Below are positions 17,277 to 26,511 of a stretch of 64,000 bases of DNA, piece by piece. A program made the translations under genes and the position numbers. Each line of letters opens with the position of its first letter. Positions within the stretch are counted from its first letter, which is position 1. The stretch is from Pseudomonas marginalis (GTDB lineage: Bacteria > Pseudomonadota > Gammaproteobacteria > Pseudomonadales > Pseudomonadaceae), in assembly GCF_900105325.1 (NCBI RefSeq), contig NZ_FNSU01000004.1, positions 62,001 to 126,000 on the forward strand, in the 5' to 3' direction. The notes under the pieces were generated by a model. The model did no database searches. It was given only the letters and a program-made list of their open reading frames with translations, and was not told the DNA's origin.

Positions 17277-18053
17277 TCAGTGATCTCGCCCTTGTTTACG
17301 CACCACAGCCGGCGTCAGATGGCGGGCTTTCTTCAGGGCATGGGTTAACGCACTCTGGTCGGCGTACCCGGCGCGATGCGCAATATCAATGATCGACATA
17401 GACGTTTGGCGCAGCAGGTCAATGGCCAGATTCAGGCGCAAGTTCGCGATATGCGAGAACGGCGTTGTATTCAGGTGCTGCCCAAACAGCACATACAAAC
17501 GCCGCTCACTGGTGCCCGCATAACGCGCAATATCATGCGCCGTCAGGGCCGTGCCCAAGTGCTGCTCGATGTAGGCCAGCGCGCGAGCAAGAATGAACTG
17601 ACCGGGATCGCTCCGCGCAACCTCGGGCTGCAATAACGAACACAACAGCAACCGACTCCAGGACTCGGCCATCGCGAGCGAGCCGACCAACTGTGGCCCG
17701 TTGCAACTGGCGTAATCGAGCAAATGCCGTATATCGGGCCTGACCGCAAAAAAGCGCTTGTCGTTGAGTGGGTCAAATGACGCAACCGTACCCTTCTGCG
17801 CCTCGCCACGCCCGGTCGAGACGTCCAGCACCAGGAAACGGTTATGGGTGTTGGCCAGGAAGGTATGCCGGGCCCCAGCAGAAATCACCACCCCCTGACT
17901 CGCATCGACCTTGCCACCTCGACCGTCGACCTCAATCTCCATCGACCCGGATTGAGGGAGCACGATTTGATGAAAGTCGTGCTGGTGAAGCTCGACCTGA
18001 CCGGAGTAGGAGCGCAATGAGAGAGAGAACGATTGGGGGGTGGGGGTGCTCAT
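17277..18053 (-). CDS. AraC-family transcriptional regulator
   Basis: A 258-residue regulator. The N-terminal cupin-like sensor has ELHQHDFHQIVLPQSGSMEI. The C-terminal pair of helix-turn-helix motifs is LTAHDIARYAGTSERRLYVL and SIIDIAHRAGYADQSALTHA. It is divergent from nothing, and is upstream on the same strand of the EamA and radical SAM genes (103 bp gap), so it is the likely local regulator. The effector is unknown. Confidence 0.85.
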   Translation of the reverse strand: MSTPTPQSFSLSLRSYSGQVELHQHDFHQIVLPQSGSMEIEVDGRGGKVDASQGVVISAGARHTFLANTHNRFLVLDVSTGRGEAQKGTVASFDPLNDKRFFAVRPDIRHLLDYASCNGPQLVGSLAMAESWSRLLLCSLLQPEVARSDPGQFILARALAYIEQHLGTALTAHDIARYAGTSERRLYVLFGQHLNTTPFSHIANLRLNLAIDLLRQTSMSIIDIAHRAGYADQSALTHALKKARHLTPAVVRKQGRDH

Positions 18054-18223
18054 CCGTGAGTCTCCGGGGGTGAGGGGCTTAGCGTACGTTACTGTTGTGT
18101 TTGGATGCCAGATTGTATTTAGGGGGGAGTTTGACTGGGGGGGTGTTGCTGGGCTTGGGGGTTGTGTTTATGAGGACGTTAAGGCGTGTGATTAAAAGGC
18201 GCGACAGGGGGGGCACGGACCGT

Positions 18224-18314
18224 CAGAAACAAGAAAGCCCGCACAGGGCGGGCTTCTTGGGGTGTTTCGCAGACTGTCTGAGACAGCCTGAGACTGCTAT
18301 ATGGTGCCCCGGCG
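18224..18314. repeat. left boundary repeat (att-like) of the tRNA-Arg element
   Basis: A 91-bp sequence matching 36176-36267 in the same orientation with four substitutions and one missing base. It includes the rho-independent hairpin AGCCCGC-ACAG-GGCGGGCT and the segment AGACTGTCTGAGACAGCC. It ends in TGGTGCCCCGGCG, a near copy of the tRNA-Arg 3' end. This marks the distal junction of the integrated element. Confidence 0.75.
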
Positions 18315-18377
18315 TCGTTTGAACTGGAAGCTTTTAGTGCCGGTTTATAAGGGTCTGGCTGGTAGTGTTTCGGTTAG

Positions 18378-18396
18378 GCATACACGTGGGCATACA
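18378..18396. repeat. candidate integrase arm site, left end
   Basis: GCATACACGTGGGCATACA contains two GCATACA heptamers spaced by CGTGG. The identical 19-mer is at 36120-36138, in the same orientation, inside the other end of the element. Confidence 0.55.
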
Positions 18397-18575
18397 TGGT
18401 GCAGCGTACTGCTTCCTCTCACACTCGTTTAGGGCGCTCGATTTAGCCACTATGACGAACGACTGCGGGCGCACCTTGGTAATTCCCCGCACTACCCATC
18501 CAACGCTGTTCGTCACAAAAGAAATGGGCTGTGAAGATCGCTTCACCGGGGCTCGCAGGATTAAGTGTGCGAGCC

Positions 18576-18929
18576 TCAACGACCCTCGACCCACTTCCCG
18601 TAAGCGCTCGTCCCCATCTTCTCAAAATCTGGAAAAACGCCTGTCTCGACAGCTTGGAAAAAGGCGAGGCAATGACTCCAATCAGAGTTGCTGGGCTCAT
18701 CCACTACCCAGCAGTCATAACCCAATGACTTCCAGTAAAGGGAAGGGTCCGAGTTGGATGCCCGCAGGAGTTCCTCAGCAATGCGTTCTGTCCACGCTAT
18801 TGCCTCCCCCAACGTAGGGGCCGTGACGTAAACGCCGGTGGATGACTCGCAGTCTTCAATGATGCCTTTTTGAAACAACTCCCACCGTTCGGGCTCGTGG
18901 TAAGTGAAGCCTATTAGGAATTTATTCAT
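18576..18929 (-). CDS. hypothetical protein, element left end
   Basis: A 117-residue acidic, aromatic-rich soluble protein starting MNKFLIGFTYHEPERWELF, with GEAIAWTERIAEELLRAS in the middle and two cysteines. ATG at 18929 follows AAGGATTCAAC. Not recognised. Together with the gene 35 bp upstream it forms a two-gene minus-strand unit at the edge of the element. Small size and acidity would suit an immunity or antitoxin protein, but nothing direct shows this. Confidence 0.55.
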   Translation of the reverse strand: MNKFLIGFTYHEPERWELFQKGIIEDCESSTGVYVTAPTLGEAIAWTERIAEELLRASNSDPSLYWKSLGYDCWVVDEPSNSDWSHCLAFFQAVETGVFPDFEKMGTSAYGKWVEGR

Positions 18930-18964
18930 GTTGAATCCTTGTGGTTCCATCGCCACTAGCATCG

Positions 18965-19216
18965 CTACCGTGCTTTCGCGGACCTTAGTAATTGGGTGAA
19001 CCTGGAAATCGCAAGATGTATGTCATCTTGGGTATCTCCGTCCCACTCCTCAACCGTTTCCAACTCGGCTCGTAACCTGGCAATACGCTGTTCGATCTCT
19101 GCAATTTCAGGGGCTCCGCATTGCTTAGCGATTGCTTGCCAATCCTCAGCAGAGATTTTTTCCTGAACAGACAAGCCCGACTTGGCATTTTCTATCAGCT
19201 TCTGAAGGTTACTCAT
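18965..19216 (-). CDS. small coiled-coil hypothetical protein
   Basis: An 83-residue protein beginning MSNLQKLIENAKSGLSVQEK, with helical segment IAEIEQRIARLRAELETVEE likely to form a coiled coil. ATG at 19216 follows GAAGG. Not recognised. It is 35 bp upstream of the preceding minus-strand gene, and the pair are probably co-transcribed. Confidence 0.55.
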   Translation of the reverse strand: MSNLQKLIENAKSGLSVQEKISAEDWQAIAKQCGAPEIAEIEQRIARLRAELETVEEWDGDTQDDIHLAISRFTQLLRSAKAR

Positions 19217-19434
19217 CTGTGGTCTCGGGCAGGTTGTGAAAAAAGTCGCTGGGGACCCTGAGGATATCTTGAGGACACGGGGCATGAAACCCGCGGGATC
19301 GAGTTAGTGGGAGGCATTGGAAGTTACTGAAATTTCAATCGTTGAAATTGAAAGGATCTTGAAGAAAAAAGGCCATCGTTACAGCTTCTGTAAAGGTGGC
19401 TGTATCTGTTGCTGATAGTGAACACATGCATAGC

Positions 19435-19762
19435 GTCAACCACGGTAATGGGTGTCAACCACGTCAACCGGTCAACCAACTAAAAAAATCCAGCCGCTAA
19501 CGCGAACGCGCGGGTTTTATGCCCCGTACCTAGAAGAACTCTCCAGGGGCCCCACCATCGAACCAAAGCCAAGACCATGACCCACCTCGCTCGCTGAAGG
19601 TGCAATACCATAGGGGCTAGGGGGCTACCCTAATAAAACCGTGTTACTGGTGTTACGCGTGTTACATAAGTGTATAACTATATGATTTTAATGGATTTAT
19701 ATCGCGTTACACAGCTGGGGCTGGTTTGCCGATATGCGTGTTACATGGCGAAGAGGTGTTAC
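19435..19762. repeat. iteron region, left end of element (candidate replication locus)
   Basis: Two sets of direct repeats occur in a 700-bp non-coding stretch. GTCAACC occurs at 19435, 19454, 19463 and 19471. GTGTTAC occurs at 19641, 19650 and 19659 with an exact 9-bp period, and again at 19737 and 19756. The 18-mer TGGTGTTACGCGTGTTAC at 19648-19665 recurs inverted at 34805-34822 near the other end. Such repeats are expected where a satellite initiator protein binds. No gene is credible from 19217 to 20011. Confidence 0.6.
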
Positions 19763-20011
19763 ATCAATTAATGCCTTGGCAGGAGCTGTTTGTGATTGCA
19801 GCGGATGCCGTCGACCTAAGGGCTTCGTTTAGAAGGGCCGCTACCGGTCAAATGCATTCATTCAGCCATATAGTGAGTAGCGGATCTGAGATTGTGCGAA
19901 ACCTCTGCCCCCCGAAGGCGCCCGCGCAGAAATGCCGTTACGAGCTAGGTTCACAGGCAATCGTGAGCTGGTATAACTGTTTGGTATACAGGCTGCGAAG
20001 GTAGGGAAGCC

Positions 20012-20755
20012 ATGGCTCTCATTGATGACGTTGAAGGCTTGCAATCGATCTACATCAATCGTGCAACGGGGAATGGAAACGACGATGATGAGCGGGATTA
20101 CCCTCTTTACCGTCAGAGCGTGCTTGATGACCCTCGTGTGGCCTCGCTGGTACCCGCGTGGGTGCGTCGTTACAGGAACTTGGATCAGTTTTGGGGGTTC
20201 ATCCAGCCGAAATTCCCAAGCTACGCAGAGCGCAGGAAGTTCATCTGGGATGATTTTAGGGCGCTCGTCGATTTCGCTGAATCGGGTGCGGAGCACCCTT
20301 CGGATATCGCTGTCTCGGAGGCGCTGGACCGCATTGACGCTGAGCACGTTCGGATCGCTTGGACAAAAGCGCTTGAAAGGCGCTCAACTGACCCCGAGGG
20401 AGCTATCACCATGGCTCGTACGCTCCTAGAATCGGTATGCAAACACATTCTTGACGAAGCCGGAACGAGCGACCATGAGTCGACTCCTGATCTGAACAAG
20501 CTCTACAAACAAACAGCCACGCTTTTAAATCTGACGAAGGCACAGCATGAAGAGGTCGTGTTCAAGCAAATCCTTGGAGGGTGTACAGCAGTTATAGAAG
20601 GCTTAGGAGCGCTTCGGAATCGTCTAAGCGATGCTCACGGAAAAGGAAAAGGCGGGGTGAAGGCTGCTCCACGGCATGCAGAACTAGCAGTGAATCTGGC
20701 GGGCTCAACTGCGCTTTTCCTGCTTGCCACATGGGAGGCGAAGAACGGGGATTGA
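20012..20755 (+). CDS. abortive-infection (Abi_C domain) protein
   Basis: A 247-residue soluble protein. The C-terminal half has ALERRSTDPEGAITMARTLL, ESVCKHILDEAG and LRNRLSDAHGKGKG, the pattern of the Abi_C domain found in phage-resistance proteins. The N-terminal half is charged and of unknown function. The ATG lies after GTAGGGAAGCC. It is the first gene of the defence-like cargo. I infer a role in abortive infection; the target is unknown. Confidence 0.75.
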   Translation: MALIDDVEGLQSIYINRATGNGNDDDERDYPLYRQSVLDDPRVASLVPAWVRRYRNLDQFWGFIQPKFPSYAERRKFIWDDFRALVDFAESGAEHPSDIAVSEALDRIDAEHVRIAWTKALERRSTDPEGAITMARTLLESVCKHILDEAGTSDHESTPDLNKLYKQTATLLNLTKAQHEEVVFKQILGGCTAVIEGLGALRNRLSDAHGKGKGGVKAAPRHAELAVNLAGSTALFLLATWEAKNGD

Positions 20756-21136
20756 GTGTGGTACCGCTCAATAAGTAGTGAATCGAATTCAGTACCGATG
20801 CATGGTCAACTCAATCTAGTACCGACAACTCAAAGCGTCCGCTCCTGGCCGGTAGCGGCCCTTCGTGGCCGGGAGTTCCCGATCGACTGCTGCCGTCGGC
20901 GACCGGCGGCTTTCGGCCAAAAGCGGCCTTCGGGTGTCTACGGAACTAGGTGCGCAAGCCAATAAAAACCCAGTAAGCTTTAATCTATGGGGTTAACAAG
21001 CCCTCCTACTTGATGCAAGCCTTCAACTTTTTTGATCGAGAGCGTGCGTACTCAGCGATATCTCAAGATCGTCTGCTACTATTTTGCCATCCATCGAACA
21101 CCCGTAAACTCACCTCTAACAAATGGACTTGTCTGA
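20756..21136. other. intergenic stretch with an island repeat
   Basis: No gene seen. At 20907-20928 is the palindrome-bearing sequence GCTTTCGGCCAAAAGC, a member of the repeat family that recurs only between cargo genes in this element. Confidence 0.5.
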
Positions 21137-21850
21137 ATGAGCGAATTGAGTTTTAGAAACGATCTCAGCAACCTCATGCGTGATTGTGACCTGCAGCAGC
21201 TTCTGGATTTCATTGGGCATGACTATGACTTTGAAGCTGATCCCCACAGCGTGCTCGACAAAGCCGCCTATTACGGCAGGGAGGAAATACTCCTGCATGC
21301 GCTCGACCATGGAGGAAACCCCAATGGTACGGGTGAACTCTCAACGCCGTTGGCGTCGGTCTGCGGAAGGGGCGACTTAAAGCTTGCGAAGTTGCTGCTC
21401 AAACGCGGAGCAGAGGTCGACCTGAAAGATAAGTTCGGCCGTACAGCAATGATATCGGCGGTGTACAACGGGACGATTGCTGCAGCCAAGTTGCTAGCGG
21501 ATGCAGGCGCAAGTCTGGACGGCGCTATGGAGGCGGCAGTGGACAAGCTTCGTATTGCCTTCGTGAAATTTCTTATCGAGGTCGGCGCACCCATTGACCA
21601 GGTCGATCGCTACGGGCTGACGCCCTTGCTCCACGCGTGCAGTGCCGGAAAGAAAAAGGGAAGTGAGATCGCTATGTTGCTTCTGCAAGCAGGAGCGGAC
21701 GCTACCTACGTTCGGGAGGAAGATGGTATGTCTGCTATCAAACTCGGCTATTCGGGTTACGGTGAGTGTTCTGCGCAAGTCTTCGCTGAATTGAGGGCAC
21801 GAGGGGCTCCAGAGCCTGAGTGGGGTTCTCAAATTGTGCAGTTGAGGTGA
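21137..21850 (+). CDS. ankyrin-repeat protein
   Basis: A 237-residue protein of about six ankyrin repeats. Examples are STPLASVCGRGDLKLAKLLL, then KDKFGRTAMISAVYNGTIAA and DRYGLTPLLHACSAGKKKGS. Ankyrin repeats mediate protein binding and have no catalytic role on their own. No signal peptide, so cytoplasmic. It lies between the Abi_C gene and the SIR2-NACHT gene on the same strand but with 380- and 330-bp gaps, so separately transcribed. A role in defence is contextual only. Confidence 0.83.
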   Translation: MSELSFRNDLSNLMRDCDLQQLLDFIGHDYDFEADPHSVLDKAAYYGREEILLHALDHGGNPNGTGELSTPLASVCGRGDLKLAKLLLKRGAEVDLKDKFGRTAMISAVYNGTIAAAKLLADAGASLDGAMEAAVDKLRIAFVKFLIEVGAPIDQVDRYGLTPLLHACSAGKKKGSEIAMLLLQAGADATYVREEDGMSAIKLGYSGYGECSAQVFAELRARGAPEPEWGSQIVQLR

Positions 21851-22180
21851 CTTTCTAGCGTCATGGGAGACGAAAGCTGAGTGGTAGTCGGGCAAAAGCT
21901 AAATTGCTAGTCAGCACCGTCGGTCTGCAGTGCGGTGAGATCACTCACTCTTAAGCGGGGCGGATAACAGCCTCACGCGAGCGCCCGCTTTCGGCCAAAA
22001 GCTGTCGTTCATTTGGCGCACGAGGAAGAAAGGATAAAAGCTGAGCTTTAATTAGACTGCGATGCTCCATTAAATTATTTACCTAGCATGTAGAATTATA
22101 TTTTGAAATGTAATAAATTCGATAATTAACGATTATAAATGTGCTTCTTGGCTTACTAATAATTAAAGGTAATATATTTT
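21851..22180. other. AT-rich upstream region of the SIR2-NACHT gene
   Basis: No gene seen. An island repeat (GCTTTCGGCCAAAAGC) lies at 21986-22001. From about 22060 the sequence is strongly AT-rich and probably contains the promoter of the following gene; I cannot assign a specific -10/-35 pair. Confidence 0.4.
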
Positions 22181-25100
22181 ATGATAGCAACAAGCTCGAT
22201 CCTAAATGGCATAAGGGATTCCATAAGCAAAGGCGAGCTTGTAGTCGTCGTGGGTACAGGCTGTAGCATATCCCTAACTAATAATGGGTACAGGTCTTTA
22301 TCATGGACCGGATTAGTCGAAAGTGGATTTTCATTTGCTGGCCAAAAAGGGAAAGTTACTTCAGAGCAGATAGGCTTTTGGAGCAATCAACTGAGCTCAT
22401 CAGATCTAGATGATATTTTATGCGCTGCAGAGTTTGTAGGGAGAAAGTTGGGCGCTCCAAACGGAGATCTTTATGCGCGCTGGCTTAATGAGTCATTTGA
22501 AGGAGTGAAGCCTGAAAATAAGGAAATGCTAGAAGCTCTTAAACATATCACGAGTTTGGGGATTCCAATTTGCACATTAAACTACGATTCATTATTAGAG
22601 GCTGCAACTGGGCTTCCCTCGATTGTTTTAAATGATGCGCGCAAGGCGTCGGCATGGATTCGTGGAGAAGAGAAGGGGATACTGCACTTGCATGGTCATT
22701 GGCAAAAGCCCGATACATGTGTATTAGGTGTTCGGGATTATGCAAAAACAATTGATGATAGTACTCGTGATTTGTTTCAACGGCATTTGAGCGCGTTCAA
22801 ACGTTTGTTGTTCATAGGTTGCGGAGACACATTTGCTGATCCAAATTTTTCTACTCTCATAGGTTGGCTAAGAGGTACTATGGGTGGGGCAACCCTACAG
22901 CATTATGCATTGGTTGGAGAGGGGCAAGTATCTGCTCGACACTCAGACCCCACTTGGCAAGGTTTTGTCGATCCTTTGAGTTATGGTACATCTTATACAG
23001 ACCTTCCCAAGTTTATCCAGGGCAATTTATATCTGGATCCCGCTTTAAAAGCTCCAAGGGGAGCTGCGCTGTCGAAAGCAACTCGCAAAGATAAAAACTC
23101 GAAGCTCCTAGATAATTACAGAGAGTTTTTAATTAGAGATTGCGGGCAAATGACCATTGAAGGAGTTCGCGCCGACATGGACACTGCGCAGCGCCGGTTC
23201 GATTTGGAGCGTTTGTTTGTACCTTTAGATTTGCTGCCTTGTCCCCCCGACATATCAGTCGACGATCCAGATCGACTTAAAAAGTTGACCATTTGGAAGC
23301 GAAAAAATAAAGATGCTCAAGCATTCGGGAAAATTTTTGCTAAAACGAAAGGACTAGCTCTTTTAGCCCTGCCAGGTGGTGGCAAGAGCTTGTTGCTAAA
23401 AAGGTTAGCAGTTGCGTATTGTAGTCCGGAACGCCGTTTAAATAGCGATGATAGTTTGCCAGACCTCGATCTGATGCCTGTATTGATTCGCTGTCGCGAG
23501 TGGCGTGAACATATAACTCTACCAATTGCAACGCTTCTCAAGAGTTTGCCGGATATTACCGGCCAGCCTAATTTGGAGGGGGTTAATGTCGCATTGTCTT
23601 CGCTCTTCAAACAAGGAAAGGTTTTACTACTTGTCGATGGTCTTGATGAAATTCATGATGACGCAGATCGCACGGTTTTTGTAGAAAATCTAAGAAACTT
23701 CCTCGACCAGTTCCCGAAGACAAAACTTGTGGTAACAAGTCGCGAAGCAGGCTTCAACCTCGTAGCACCTTATCTCGCAAATTTTTGTGAACAATGGAGG
23801 GTCGCATCCCTAAGTACGTCTGCGATTCATTTGCTTTGCAGTCATTGGCATAAGCTGATGGTCGGCAGTGCTCCTGAAGCAGTACAAGAGGCAGACGCTC
23901 TTGGTAAGTTGCTGACAACAAATGTTGCTTTAAAACGCCTTGCTGAAAACCCTCTTTTGCTCACTATGCTACTTGTCGTGAAACATGGCGCAGGCCGTTT
24001 GCCGCCTGATAGAGTTAGTCTCTACAGTAGAGCGGTTGAGGTCCTGCTTGATACGTGGAATATAAAAGGACATGATGCGCTCAATACCAAAGAAGCGATT
24101 CCTCAGCTGTCTTACATAGCATATGAACTAATGCAGGCGGGGCAACAAACGGCTACTGAAAGAGAACTGCTGAATCTTCTTGAGAAAGCTCGGAAAGATG
24201 TTCCTCAGATATCGCGCTACGCGAAAGACACCCCGTATGAGTTTCTGAAGCGAGTTGAGCTAAGGTCAAGTCTGCTTCTTGAGGCAGGACATCAAGTAGA
24301 GGGAGGAAGAGCAGTTCCGTTTTATCAGTTTCGGCATTTGACATTTCAAGAATATCTTGCCGCCCTTGCAATTATTGAAGGGAACTATTCGGCTTATGAT
24401 ATTAAAGCCTCCATTGTTAAGCCGCTGAACAATAAGCTCGGCTCTGATGAATGGAAAGAAGTCGTTCCAATGGCTGCCGTTTTAGCTGGAAAGCAAGGTG
24501 AACTAATTATAAAAGCTTTAGTAAAAAAAGGATTGGCATTAAAGAAGAAGAATGATGAGGGAAAAGCCTTCGAGGGACAACAGGAATGGCTATCCCATCC
24601 ATTCGTTTTGCCTGGTGTAATTGCGCGACTAGTACAAAGTCTCATTGAGGAGGCTCAGGCGGAGCCAAGAACTCTTTCTGAAGCTCTCAAGCTGGTAGCA
24701 TATTTCGCCCGAGGCGGGCAATCAAATATTGACTGGAAGACGCTATGTCGAGGCCCCTATGCAAGTGAGCTTATTAGTCAAGCATGGATGCTTTATGAGC
24801 CTATGAGCTTGCCGGAGAATACGTGGATAAGAAACAGTTATGCCTGCTTTTCCGCTTACAGAAAAACAACAAGCTATTGGATTAGCGATACGGGTCAAGA
24901 GGAAATATTGGGTTTGCTCGAGGATGTTGCACACGAAAATATCTGTCTAGGTTTGATGACTTGCGTCGGTATTTTATGGAATGGAAAATCTAACGAAGGT
25001 GATTTTTCCATAGTTAATACAATTTTATTCCGAAAAATAGAGTCCTTATTGTTTTCGGAATGTCGCGCAATCGCTCATGTCGCCCTCTGGGTATGGAGTT

Positions 25101-25618
25101 TGGATCGCCATAAAAATGGAGCGGTTCAAGTACCGTCGATTGATATTTTAAATCTCCTTCTAGCTGGATTTTTATGTCGAAAAAATGAAGATGAAAGTGA
25201 TCTTTCTGCATTTGCCCTAGATACTTGCTTTGGTCTGCGGAGAGATTATTGGCAACCGCTGCTCTCTGATGATCAAATAGCAACGTTCAATACGGTTCCA
25301 AAAATCAAGTCAAACGAGCGACTTGTAAAAATTTCCAGTGCAGTAGTTGTTATAGCGTTTCACGTCAAGGGTATTATGCCAGATAGTGAAATTTCTGCTC
25401 AGATTGCACTTCTCCGCGAGCGGCATAAGCGGCTCGGCGTGGATAGAAATCTTGATGCACTAGATAGATCGTTATCTCAAATCCAGCCATATGGAGTTGA
25501 TTATCTTGCGAAAATAGCTGCAGGGAACGAATCAGATGATGAGGAAAACGAAGGGTTGTCGGCTGAATTGTACATAGATGAGTCAGATAGCTCAGAGCAT
25601 GTTGTTGATGTCGATTAA
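22181..25618 (+). CDS. SIR2-NACHT anti-phage-type NTPase
   Basis: A 1145-residue multidomain protein. Residues 1-290 are a SIR2-like NADase domain: VVVVGTGCS at 21-29, TLNYDSLLEAA with Asn134, and HLHGHW with His171. Residues about 380-640 are a NACHT/STAND ATPase: Walker A LPGGGKS with Lys402 and Walker B LLLVDGLDE with Asp486. The C-terminal 500 residues are helical and probably the sensor. SIR2-STAND proteins sense phage components and deplete NAD to stop infection. Base composition is AT-rich compared with the core genome, indicating transfer. The gene stands alone. NADase activity is inferred from the conserved motifs. Confidence 0.87.
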   Translation: MIATSSILNGIRDSISKGELVVVVGTGCSISLTNNGYRSLSWTGLVESGFSFAGQKGKVTSEQIGFWSNQLSSSDLDDILCAAEFVGRKLGAPNGDLYARWLNESFEGVKPENKEMLEALKHITSLGIPICTLNYDSLLEAATGLPSIVLNDARKASAWIRGEEKGILHLHGHWQKPDTCVLGVRDYAKTIDDSTRDLFQRHLSAFKRLLFIGCGDTFADPNFSTLIGWLRGTMGGATLQHYALVGEGQVSARHSDPTWQGFVDPLSYGTSYTDLPKFIQGNLYLDPALKAPRGAALSKATRKDKNSKLLDNYREFLIRDCGQMTIEGVRADMDTAQRRFDLERLFVPLDLLPCPPDISVDDPDRLKKLTIWKRKNKDAQAFGKIFAKTKGLALLALPGGGKSLLLKRLAVAYCSPERRLNSDDSLPDLDLMPVLIRCREWREHITLPIATLLKSLPDITGQPNLEGVNVALSSLFKQGKVLLLVDGLDEIHDDADRTVFVENLRNFLDQFPKTKLVVTSREAGFNLVAPYLANFCEQWRVASLSTSAIHLLCSHWHKLMVGSAPEAVQEADALGKLLTTNVALKRLAENPLLLTMLLVVKHGAGRLPPDRVSLYSRAVEVLLDTWNIKGHDALNTKEAIPQLSYIAYELMQAGQQTATERELLNLLEKARKDVPQISRYAKDTPYEFLKRVELRSSLLLEAGHQVEGGRAVPFYQFRHLTFQEYLAALAIIEGNYSAYDIKASIVKPLNNKLGSDEWKEVVPMAAVLAGKQGELIIKALVKKGLALKKKNDEGKAFEGQQEWLSHPFVLPGVIARLVQSLIEEAQAEPRTLSEALKLVAYFARGGQSNIDWKTLCRGPYASELISQAWMLYEPMSLPENTWIRNSYACFSAYRKTTSYWISDTGQEEILGLLEDVAHENICLGLMTCVGILWNGKSNEGDFSIVNTILFRKIESLLFSECRAIAHVALWVWSLDRHKNGAVQVPSIDILNLLLAGFLCRKNEDESDLSAFALDTCFGLRRDYWQPLLSDDQIATFNTVPKIKSNERLVKISSAVVVIAFHVKGIMPDSEISAQIALLRERHKRLGVDRNLDALDRSLSQIQPYGVDYLAKIAAGNESDDEENEGLSAELYIDESDSSEHVVDVD

Positions 25619-26062
25619 TCGCACCAGGATCGGATTATCATTTGATAAGCGTTTTCCTTGATGGTTGTTGTACCTTTAAACTACAGTGAAACGGCGTATT
25701 TCCAAGGCATTGACTTCGACTTAAAAAGTTACTGTCGCTCGATTTTTAAAAAATCAATGTTGATTTGGCCGAAACTGTAGGTAGTGATGGGCTGTAAATG
25801 GTCGGAAGCGGCACTGGTTGTACCCCCGTTTCTGGCCGTTCTCTGTCCGTCGCGAGAGTCAGAAATGACTATAGCCGCCGGTGATGAGCGGCAGTTGCTT
25901 GGTGACGTCCGCTTTTGGCCGTTAGCTGCCCCCAGCCGAGGGCCGCTATGGGTCGATAGCAGCGCTTCATTACAGGCTACTACCGACCCAAAGCGGACGT
26001 TTTCACTGGACCCCGCGTCTAGTAAAAAGGTCATCTCCAGTTCTAGGCACTGAAACGAATTT
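25619..26062. repeat. intergenic island repeats
   Basis: No credible gene. Related repeats occur at 25907-25930 (GTCCGCTTTTGGCCGTTAGC) and inverted at about 25983-26000 (CCGACCCAAAGCGGACG). They belong to the same family as 20907, 21986, 27501 and 27722. Confidence 0.5.
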
Positions 26063-26359
26063 ATGACTACTGACTATGGTCAACGTGTTTGTAATCGATG
26101 CGGCGAATCAATTACTGCTTACTGTCCATCAATTGAGACGCTAGCGATCATCGGGGTTTTCCACGAGAAGGGTGATCAGGCAGTAGTAGATGAGATAGTC
26201 CGCCGAGAAAATATTGATCCTGATGTTGTCTGGGAATATTTCCGCCATCGAATGAGGCCTCTATGCGAGCAAAAAATTGCCCGCTGCTCATTCTGCGGAG
26301 GGCAGTTGAGGACTTGGCGTGCGCGTCAATGCATGCACTGTTTTAGGGAGTGGCACTGA
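26063..26359 (+). CDS. zinc-ribbon-like hypothetical protein
   Basis: A 98-residue protein with three Cys pairs: CNRCGE near the start, CSFCGG and CMHC near the end. These could form one or two zinc ribbons. The middle part is helical (AVVDEIVRRENIDPDVVWEYF). Not assigned to a family. It stands alone between the SIR2-NACHT gene and a barstar gene. It could be regulatory or an immunity protein. Confidence 0.6.
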   Translation: MTTDYGQRVCNRCGESITAYCPSIETLAIIGVFHEKGDQAVVDEIVRRENIDPDVVWEYFRHRMRPLCEQKIARCSFCGGQLRTWRARQCMHCFREWH

Positions 26360-26511
26360 CGCACAGTGATTATCGAGCTGAATTTTTAGATTCTGAACTG
26401 CATTCTTACGACTTCTGACTTACCGCTATTGGTCGATAACAGCCTGTCAGGACAATCAACTTTCCTCCCAATGCAGTCATTGATACCCCGTTGATTGACG
26501 TGCACGAGCAC

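Noticed and set aside
18095..18322. A 75-codon frame at the left boundary
   Set aside because: It reads through the att repeat and terminator hairpin, which is non-coding in the right copy.
19726..20004. A 92-codon frame upstream of the Abi_C gene
   Set aside because: It overlaps the iteron region and has no recognisable domain or start signal.
25784..26053. An 89-codon plus-strand frame between the SIR2-NACHT and zinc-ribbon genes
   Set aside because: It runs through the island repeats, lacks a ribosome-binding site and has no protein-like pattern.
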